Shown here in pieces: positions 10,574 through 16,488 of a stretch of DNA of 16,488 nt. The notes beneath the pieces were generated by a model that saw nothing but the letters and a program-made list of their open reading frames with translations, ran no database searches and was not told where the DNA came from. Positions within the stretch are counted from its first letter, which is position 1. Each line of letters starts with the position of its first letter. Source of the DNA: Diplocarpon mali (lineage: Eukaryota; Ascomycota; Leotiomycetes; Helotiales; Drepanopezizaceae); contig JAENRP010000582.1 in NCBI GenBank assembly GCA_024741835.1, positions 1 through 16,488 of the forward strand, read 5' to 3'. Both the position numbers and the translations under genes were made by a program.

Positions 10574-10578
10574 ATAGG
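10574..10578 (+). repeat. Target-site duplication, left (ATAGG)
   Basis: This is the left copy of the 5-bp direct duplication flanking the nested element. The identical ATAGG follows it at 11077-11081. Five bases is the usual duplication for LTR retroelement integrases. Confidence 0.85.
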
Positions 10579-10663
10579 TGTTATGCAGAAAATAGGCTAA
10601 ATATGCTAGTACGCGCCCTAAGGTGTGGATTCACATTTTGGCCGAGCGGTATTATATACGACA
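10579..10663 (+). repeat. TRIM left terminal repeat (LTR), 85 bp
   Basis: It begins TGTTATGCA and ends TACGACA. It differs from the right repeat at four positions, all transitions (81 of 85 identical). It contains TGGCCGAGCGGT at 10639-10650, which resembles the A box of tRNA-Leu or tRNA-Ser genes. Confidence 0.85.
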
Positions 10664-10991
10664 GTTATAAGCCCTATAAGCGTAGCGATAAATCTTTTCG
10701 CATTCCTCTTGCGCAAGGTTTAGCCGACGTTTCTCGCTTCGAAGATCTATTAGTAAACCACTTTTTAAAGAATTCGGCAATGATCATACTCGGTTTCGAC
10801 TGTATTAATAGAAGTTTCGACAGATTTAAGTAAAACGACCTCTGATATATGGCTAAAGAAAAATGCATTCCGGCCTTCCGACTACCTATTTCCTACTAGC
10901 TTAGCGGTCTATGCGCTATATCTATACTACTATAGATTGGGCTAGTACTTAGGCCGCTGGAAAAACTGTTCTTCCGATAACCTAAGGGGTG

Positions 10992-11076
10992 TATTATGCA
11001 GAAAATAGGCTAAATATGCTAGTACGCGCCCTAAGGTGTGGATTCACATTTTGGCCGAGCGGTATTATGCATGACA
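10992..11076 (+). repeat. TRIM right terminal repeat (LTR), 85 bp
   Basis: It begins TATTATGCA (the second base is changed from G to A relative to the left copy) and ends TGCATGACA. The left end of the left repeat and the right end of this one form an imperfect inverted pair, TGTTATGCA against TGTCATGCA, as is typical of LTRs. Confidence 0.85.
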
Positions 11077-11081
11077 ATAGG
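11077..11081 (+). repeat. Target-site duplication, right (ATAGG)
   Basis: This is the right copy of the 5-bp duplication, directly after the terminal CA of the nested element and before the resumed Copia A frame. Confidence 0.85.
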
Positions 11082-11950
11082 AGATATCTCCTAGTTCCTT
11101 AGAGTAAGGATTTTTTTAGGATAAGAAGGCAAAGAGGATCTCCTTAATTTATAATACCTATATTAAGAAGATCGCTTAAAAGTTTGGAGCTAATATAGGG
11201 AGAGTGCTTAATACTCTACTATTAAAGAAGGAGTTTGTTAAGAACTTAAGGCAAGCTTCCTTAGAAAAGGTAAAGGAGTACTAAGAGAAAATAAGCTCTA
11301 TTCTTTATATAGCGATTATAATACGCCTGGATATTGCGTTTATAGCCTCTTAACTGTCTTTCTTCTTAACTAATCTAAGCTTTAAGCACCTTTTAGCTAT
11401 AGACTGGACGCTTTAATACTTATATAGCACGCGCTTCTTAAGAATTGCCTATAGCTTTAAGGCTAAGGAATACCAACTAATCGCATCTTTAGATACTTTT
11501 TTTAAAGATGATTAAAAGACCTGCAGATCCTCTTAAGGATACGTCTTCTTCCTATTTAAAGGACCAATTATTTGAAAAGCGAATCGCTAAGCGACTATCA
11601 CGCTCTCTTTTACTAAAGTAGAACTCTATAGTATGGTTTCTACTACAAAGGAGATAATAGCTATAAAACGCCTCTTTAAGGAGATTCGCATAGACTCCTT
11701 CTTTAAATAGAATATATATTACGATAACTAATAGATAATTTGGCTAATTGTTATAAAGAATAAGAAGATTAAGATAAGCCTTTAATATATCGAAATCAGT
11801 AATATATAGATCTATTAGAAGTACTAAAAAGGAAGCTTTTAAATAATCTACCTCCCTATTAAGGAAATGCACGCAAATAGGCTTATTAAAAACCTAGACT
11901 ATTAGAAGTTTAAAAGCTTTATTTGTTTATTAAACCTCTAAAGCTTTTAA

Positions 11951-12214
11951 ACAATCGTTTAGCAACTTGCACTTGCTAGCGAATAGTCACTTATTACTAA
12001 AAGACTTATACTTATAAGCTCCTACTCTCTTATAGTTATATTTATTTATTTTCTCTTATAAAGCGTACTATAGAAGCTTCTCCTTTTTTAAAAATATAGA
12101 ATAGGTAATATTCTTAAGCTGCTATTTTAAAGCGCAACCCTTTCTTAGATCCTCTTAGCTAAGGCTAAGAGCCGTAAAGCTATAGCTATAAGCTTCGCAT
12201 AGATCTCCTTTTAA
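11951..12214. other. Junction between Copia A and Copia B
   Basis: All frames are closed and no domain is visible. A 3' LTR for Copia A or a 5' LTR for Copia B would be expected here, but nothing matches the LTR at 16185-16353. Both seem to have been lost. Confidence 0.35.
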
Positions 12215-12556
12215 AAGAGGCCCAAAGGCACTCCCTCGGCCAGAGGCCCGCCGGCGAATATACTAGCGACGGCAGGGGCGAAGGCGAGGGGTGCGGCGGC
12301 GGCGAAGGCAGGAGCGGCGATAATAGGAGAGGAGGAGACGAACGGAGATATAAACGGGTCGGCGTTAGCGGCGACAGTAGGGACAGGAGTAGCAGCAGCG
12401 AGCGAGAGGAATAGGGCAGTAGAAGACAGGCCGGCAGCAAATGCGAATAGTATACTAAGAGTAAGAGAGGCAGCAGTACTACTACTTGCAAGAGTGGCAG
12501 GCCCTCTTAGCACTAGGGTCCGATCGCTCCTATCTTTTAAAAATCAGCCTAGAACT
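12215..12556 (+). pseudogene. GC-rich open frame, Gag-like start of Copia B
   Basis: A plus-strand frame of 114 codons has no stop and no ATG. It encodes an Ala/Gly/Arg-rich low-complexity product (KGTPSARGPPAN, KARGAAAAKAGAAI, EDRPAANAN). Its position ahead of Copia B Pol on the same strand suggests an N-terminal Gag or leader-protein remnant, but I see no Gag motif. The base composition is strikingly GC-rich against its surroundings and CpA sites survive, unlike in the flanks. The minus strand is also open here in two frames, which is expected of such composition and is not evidence of a gene. Confidence 0.35.
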
Positions 12557-13140
12557 TAATAAGACTTAATAAAACGTATTATAGAAGCTCTAAAGCGTAC
12601 CCTTTACTATATTAAGTAGTAGCGCCACCTCCTCTTTAAAGGCGCCGCAAGCGCAGGCCGATACAATAGCCTCTTAAAAGGCAAGGAGAGGTCCGCTAGC
12701 CTGCTAGTAGCTATTACTTAATACTATATAATAAATGCAATGCGTACTAAAGGTACTATTAAAGCACTAATAATCGAGATTGCTAATGCTCTTATATATA
12801 ATGCAATATATGCATACGTTATTATGCTCTATTATAAGCTTAAGCATATAGCACGCAGCAGGGGCAGGGCTCTTAGGCAGCGGTAGTAGCAGCAGCGGCA
12901 GAGGCGGCAAGGATAGCGGCAACGGCTTATTACTTAATAGGCGCTAGGACAATTAGGATAGGGTTCCTACTTCTTAAGGAGCGCTAGCAACCTAGCGCAA
13001 AGTTAGTATAATAACGCAGGGTATAGGGACTCTAAGGGTCTTACTTTATAAAGGCGGCTAGGGCTATAATAAGTAGGAGTTCCTTTTATATTTAAAAACT
13101 ATTAATATAAAGACGATATTTTTAAATAATAAAGGAAGGT
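12557..13140 (+). pseudogene. Degraded Gag-like region of Copia B
   Basis: Short protein-like pieces run on the plus strand (FKGAASAGRYNSLLKGKERSAS; IKALIIEIANALIYNAIYAYVIMLYYKLKHI). They are followed by a second GC-rich island at about 12850-12925 that would encode Gln/Arg-rich or Ala-rich repeats depending on frame. No zinc knuckle was found. The phase changes at least once before Pol. The assignment to Gag rests on position only. Confidence 0.3.
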
Positions 13141-16098
13141 TGTTTTTAAAAGAAGGGAAAGAGAGCCTCTGCGATAGAAATACTTTATAAGAAGCCTAAT
13201 AGAGCACTAGCGTAGAATTGCAAAGATTCCTAAGAACGCTTATTACCTATAGCGACCCTTCTTATTTTAAAAGGAACGACCTCTAAAGGGATAGCACGTA
13301 AGATAGAGCCTCTTTTCTTTATAACTGCTATTCTTTCCTTTATTTTATCTATATAGCTAAGCGATTCTAAGAGCATCGCCTAACTAAGGCGTATATTATA
13401 TAGAATAGGCAGAGTCTCTACTTATTCTAAAGACCCTCTATATGACTCTGCTTAGTTATAGACTCTCCCTTTTCTTTCTGAAGTCTCCTTACAATATATA
13501 TATTAGATAATAATACAATTAATCATCTTCTCCTACTTCTGCGAGCCTCCTGAGCGACCTAATGAAGGCCCTCCAGCCGACCGCACCATAGGAGCATCGA
13601 AATATAGAGAGTAGTGCGAAGCTGAAGGTATAGAGGTAGAAGTCACTCTATCTTATACTTATAAACCAAATGGAGCTTTCGAGAGAGCGGGAGCAGAGAT
13701 TATTAAAAAGGCACTTACTATACTAATCTCTACTAACCTCCTGGAGCACCTATGGCCTAAAGCCGTACTAGCTGCAATATACCTTTATAATATCGGCCTA
13801 TTAAAGCGCAAAGGATAGAAGAGTCTAAATGAGGTGCTTTAACTTTAGTTTAGATAATACTTTAAGTAGTATGATCCGCAGATCACTATAAAGCTTACTA
13901 CTAATTTAAGACTAGAATAAGGGAGTATAAAAGCGTATAAAGCGCGCGCGTACCTATTAGCAAAGGAAAGGGAAGCTCTAAAGAATAAGAGAGCTTTTAA
14001 AACTATACTATAAAGGTATATTAAATACCTAGTTAGTTACTGCGCTACTAATATATATAGGATCTAAGTGCTTAAGCTCTAAAAGGTTATAATCTCCTAA
14101 AACGTCGAGTTCGATAAGTCCAAATTCTACTTTAAGGAGTACGAAAAGGTGGCTGGCCACCCACTTCTAATTATTAAGGAGATTATGCAAATGATCGAAG
14201 AGGAGGAGGAGGAAGCTTAAGACGCTAAGTTAATTATCGAGAACGTAGAGGGAGCTTTAGATAAGCAGCCTGCAGATAACCTAGTAGGAGGTAAGCCTAT
14301 TAATCTTTTACTAATAGAAGCTTTAAGCTTAGATCTATCAAAGGCTATCGTCCCTTATAAGGCTACTTATAGTATTTCTACTTTAGCTACTTAAGAGCAG
14401 CTGCCTAGTAGCAAAGGGTTAAACGCTTTAAAATAACTATTAATAATTAAGAGGAGCATTAAAAGCAATATTATAAATGCCAGTTCCGCTAGGAAGCGCA
14501 ATACCAGGCCTTTAGTTGCTATACAGACTAAGCAATCGCAAGGGCAAGAGCAGGCCCCTTAATTACTAGAAGCTCTACTATAGGCAACTAGTAAAGAAGC
14601 ACGCTAGCTATTATTAAAAGCACCGATCGATCGAAAGCTACACTAAGATATAGAAGCTCTTAAGGATAATACTAAAAGAAGGAGCTCTTTGAAACTAATA
14701 GAAGCTTAGCCTAAAGTACTTAATATAAGGGCCTTTTAAAAACGTAAGAAGCCTAATAAGGAGTAGGAAATGGTACTTATACTACTCCGCAGGTTAAAAA
14801 GGAGAAGAGGGAGTAGGAATGCCATATATGCAATATGCGTTAAGGATCTCCTACTAGCCTTTAAAGAACCTAAAATACATTAGTTAAAGTAGGTAAATAG
14901 CTTTATATTAACTTTCTAGCTAAGTTAAGAGCTTATAAGAACTAATAGAGAAGAGTATAAAGCAGTACACTATATTATTGCTATAGCGACTTAATTTAGA
15001 AGTTCTAAAGGAAACTTTACCCTTCCAATTCCACTTTAAGATAAGCTTCCTAAAGCGCCAACTTATTAAAAGGAGCTTGCAAATCACCCTTTAGAAGAGC
15101 AATTTAAAGAGGGAGCTAGAACTAAGATTAGGAACTTAAAAGCGCGCAATTGCTAAAGAGTGATCGATAGAAGCGAGGCTACTACAAGGCCTATACTACT
15201 GAAGTAGGTCTTTAACTATAAGCTAAGCTCCTCTAAGGAGATTAGCTGCTTTAGGTTAAGAATAGTAGTAAGGGGAGATCTTTAAGAGAAAGCTTCTATT
15301 TTCTCTACTTATACTATAATACTCGCATTAAGATCTTTTAAGGTTATAATGGCGATAGCTGCTAAATTCGATATAGAGCTCCAATAGTTCGATATTATTA
15401 ATGCCTTTATAAATGCTAAAAGAGACCCTTAGAGCGCGCTAGTTGTTTGCTTTTTACTAGATAGTTAGAAGTAGAAAGATAAGGTAATAGAGCTCGATCG
15501 CGCCTTATATAGCCTTTAAGACTCCTTAGCGCTCTAGTATAGGGATTTTACTAGTACTCTAAAGTCTTTAAAGCTTACCCCTCTTAGTAAGGAGCCTTAT
15601 ATATTTATTAATAAGGATAGGACTGTATTTATAGCCTTCTATATTAACGATATATAAGTAATATACTACTCCTCTTATATAGAAGAAGCTTAGAAGACTA
15701 TAGAAGGACTGCGCGAAGTATATAAATTGACAGCTATAGGAGATATTGAGTGGTTCTTAAGGGTAAGAGTCTCTTAAGATAGGAAGCAGGGTACAATTAC
15801 TCTGCTTTATAACACTTATATTAAGAAGATGGCGAAGAGGTTCAGCCTTAATATAAGGCGTTTCCTTAGTACGCCGCTCTCCTACTTCGAACTTAAAAAG
15901 AACTACGAAATAGCTCTCTACTCGAGAATTAAGGAGTTTTAGGAAAAAGTAGGCTCCGCCTTATATGTAGCTATTATACTACGCCCTAATATAGCTTTTG
16001 CGATCGCCTAGCTATCTTATTTCTATATAAATCTAAGCTTTTAATACCTTAAAGCTATCAATTGGACAATTTGCTACCTTTTTAATATACTATAAAAC
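13141..16098 (+). pseudogene. pol: Copia B Pol: integrase remnant and reverse transcriptase
   Basis: One plus-strand frame can be read for about 985 codons with stops but, as far as I can trace, no indel. The part before about 13560 is not recognisable. The integrase core's second half is clear at about 13590-13800: a CEAEGIEVEVTLSYTYKPNGAFERAG block, the usual setting of the third catalytic residue, then LLEHLWPKAVLAAIYLYN. An acidic linker follows. The RT region starts near 15050 (ELANHPLEEQFKEGART). Landmarks are VVRGDL, FDIINAFINA and VIELDRALYSL. The YxDD box reads YINDI with the Asn codon at 15646-15648, the same substitution as in Copia A. The frame ends in INWTICYLFNIL, just where RNase H should start, and then meets the 3' tail. 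About 170 residues are missing. Confidence 0.85.
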
Positions 16099-16100
16099 TG

Positions 16101-16184
16101 AGGGGAGACAACACAAGAATAGGCCTAAGGGAAGACCTAAAAACAAGAGGAGGAAGCACCACAAGCGGGCTCTCTTAAACAAGA
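16101..16184 (+). other. Copia B 3' tail before the LTR
   Basis: This segment repeats 9413-9498. It begins AGGGGAGA, which looks like a polypurine tract, yet the inferred LTR begins 84 bases later. Either this tract primes an LTR longer than I propose, or it is internal. One frame, not the Pol frame, encodes a very basic peptide with RPKGRPKNKRRK. Confidence 0.55.
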
Positions 16185-16353
16185 TATTAGGAATAAGTCC
16201 TAAGTATAGGGTATATTTAGTACTTATAGCAACGCGCGCTGTCTCTATATACAAAAGGTGGCCCCTTTTATCCTCCTACTATCCTACGCCGATTATATAA
16301 TATATATTATAAGACCTATCTATCTTAGGTCTTTATATATATTCCAAATAACA
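16185..16353 (+). repeat. Copia B 3' LTR, about 169 bp
   Basis: It begins TATTAGGAATAAG (the partner copy at 9499 has TGTTAGGAATAAG, so the second base was probably G) and ends TTCCAAATAACA. The ends TGTTA...TAACA are an inverted pair, as LTR ends usually are. The left boundary rests on this pairing and is less certain than the right. Confidence 0.6.
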
Positions 16354-16488
16354 AAAGTAGTAGCCCCTACTACTATTAGCAAAGAATATAAAATAATATA
16401 GGTTAAGGCAATAGCATATCAATCACTAGCAAACCCTAAGTGTAAGAGAACTAATATATTAAAAGGCTTAAACTAGGGCTATATTATT
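16354..16488. other. Flank after the Copia B LTR
   Basis: This is AT-rich sequence with no frame or domain. An inverted repeat AGTAGTAG, CCC, CTACTACT lies at 16356-16374, three bases after the LTR end. If the LTR boundary is right, this is target DNA. Confidence 0.4.

Larger units (their letters stand above)
10579..11076 (+). mobile_element. Nested 498-bp TRIM-like LTR element
   Basis: This complete non-autonomous element has two 85-bp terminal direct repeats, a 328-bp interior and a 5-bp duplication ATAGG on both sides. Removing the element and one ATAGG restores the Copia A reading KLTIIGDIS, which matches KLTAIGDIE in Copia B, so both ends are exact. The interior ends with a purine-rich AAGGGGTG directly before the right repeat, fitting a polypurine tract. 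No Gag or Pol domain is present. It retains CpA sites and is much less TpA-rich than the host copy, so it is younger or escaped RIP because it is short. The structure fits a terminal-repeat retrotransposon in miniature. I do not recognise the family. Confidence 0.85.
9782..11941 (+). pseudogene. pol: Copia A Pol: reverse transcriptase and RNase H
   Basis: The frame is open apart from stops from about 9782 (KKDYLTVYTIVKAAVNS). It runs through WQDLKKHPFNKRFKEG (9905), the start of the Copia RT region, to KLTIIG at the nested insertion. RT landmarks are STYAATLIARSFKVLIALAA, FDIINAFVNA and VVELDRALYRLKDS. The YxDD box reads YINDI (Asn codon 10484-10486), so the first catalytic Asp is lost. After the insertion the protein resumes with GDIS and FLRVR. 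A run of seven T (11111-11117) then carries one extra base relative to Copia B and shifts the frame. RNase H follows: ATITLSFTKVELYSMV (about 11591), a YxDN-like block near 11720, and an ending like ANRLxKNLDYxKFKSFICLLNL. The stop is at 11939-11941. Confidence 0.85.
9649..11950 (+). mobile_element. Copia A: 5'-truncated Ty1/Copia element
   Basis: The sequence keeps only the Pol linker, reverse transcriptase and RNase H. No Gag, integrase or own LTR is visible. Its protein differs clearly from Copia B in RT (for example DGFKRPNIVVELDRALY against DSxKxKDKVIELDRALY), so it is a separate subfamily, not a recent duplicate. It is interrupted by the nested 498-bp element at 10579-11076. Confidence 0.8.
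12215..16353 (+). mobile_element. Copia B: 3' LTR-bearing Ty1/Copia element
   Basis: The order integrase, then reverse transcriptase, on the plus strand defines Ty1/Copia. The element has a 3' LTR but no visible 5' LTR, and its RNase H has been deleted. The Pol frame runs directly into the 3' tail at 16101. Confidence 0.75.

Noticed and set aside
10639..10650. tRNA gene
   Set aside because: Only the A-box-like segment is present. No acceptor stem, anticodon arm or T arm can be folded around it.
10603..10833. 76-codon plus-strand ORF in the nested element
   Set aside because: It starts inside the left terminal repeat and shows no domain. Such a length is easily reached by chance in this less AT-rich segment.
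10674..10868. 64-codon minus-strand ORF in the nested element
   Set aside because: It overlaps the other frame on the opposite strand, with no motif or start context. The element has no sign of coding capacity.
12186..12513. Two overlapping minus-strand ORFs of about 100 codons, one Ala-rich and signal-peptide-like, one Leu/Pro/Ser-rich
   Set aside because: GC-rich low-complexity DNA leaves several frames open at once. The plus strand is also open for 114 codons and agrees with the direction of Copia B.
16430..16441. CCCTAA telomere-like motif near the right end
   Set aside because: Only a single unit is present, with no tandem array.

Overview
The window looks like a transposon graveyard from a filamentous ascomycete (Pezizomycotina) with strong repeat-induced point mutation (RIP). 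It is very rich in TpA. Nearly all stop codons inside recognisable protein frames sit where Gln, Trp or Arg is expected. A pair of diverged direct repeats differs by transitions only, apart from three single-base indels. No intact host gene, rRNA, tRNA or CRISPR array is visible. I cannot name the species.

Left part (1-9412, minus strand): a decayed Ty3/Gypsy LTR retrotransposon read right to left. It has a leader (about 8850-9412), Gag (about 7150-8815), protease (about 5926-6310), then reverse transcriptase, RNase H and integrase in one frame (2098-5925). Downstream of integrase a further unidentified frame of about 630 codons (1890 to the window edge) stays in the same phase. Seven copies of a 23-bp near-palindrome are scattered through this part and are read in two different phases.

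Right part (9413-16488, plus strand): two head-to-tail Ty1/Copia relatives. Copia A (about 9649-11950) keeps reverse transcriptase and RNase H but shows no Gag or integrase. Copia B (about 12215-16353) has a GC-rich Gag-like start, an integrase remnant and reverse transcriptase, and has lost RNase H. Its 3' tail and LTR (16101-16353) recur, 3'-truncated, at 9413-9648.

Nested in copia A, exactly between two codons' worth of restored RT reading, is a 498-bp element (10579-11076). It has 85-bp terminal direct repeats, TG...CA-type ends and a 5-bp target duplication (ATAGG). It has the architecture of a terminal-repeat retrotransposon in miniature (TRIM) and is far less mutated than its host.

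How it fits together: the Gypsy and Copia proteins once formed complete reverse-transcribing machineries. RIP has since removed catalytic residues (RT YxDD to YINN or YIND) and littered the frames with stops. The TRIM has no protein of its own that I can support and would have needed enzymes from another element.
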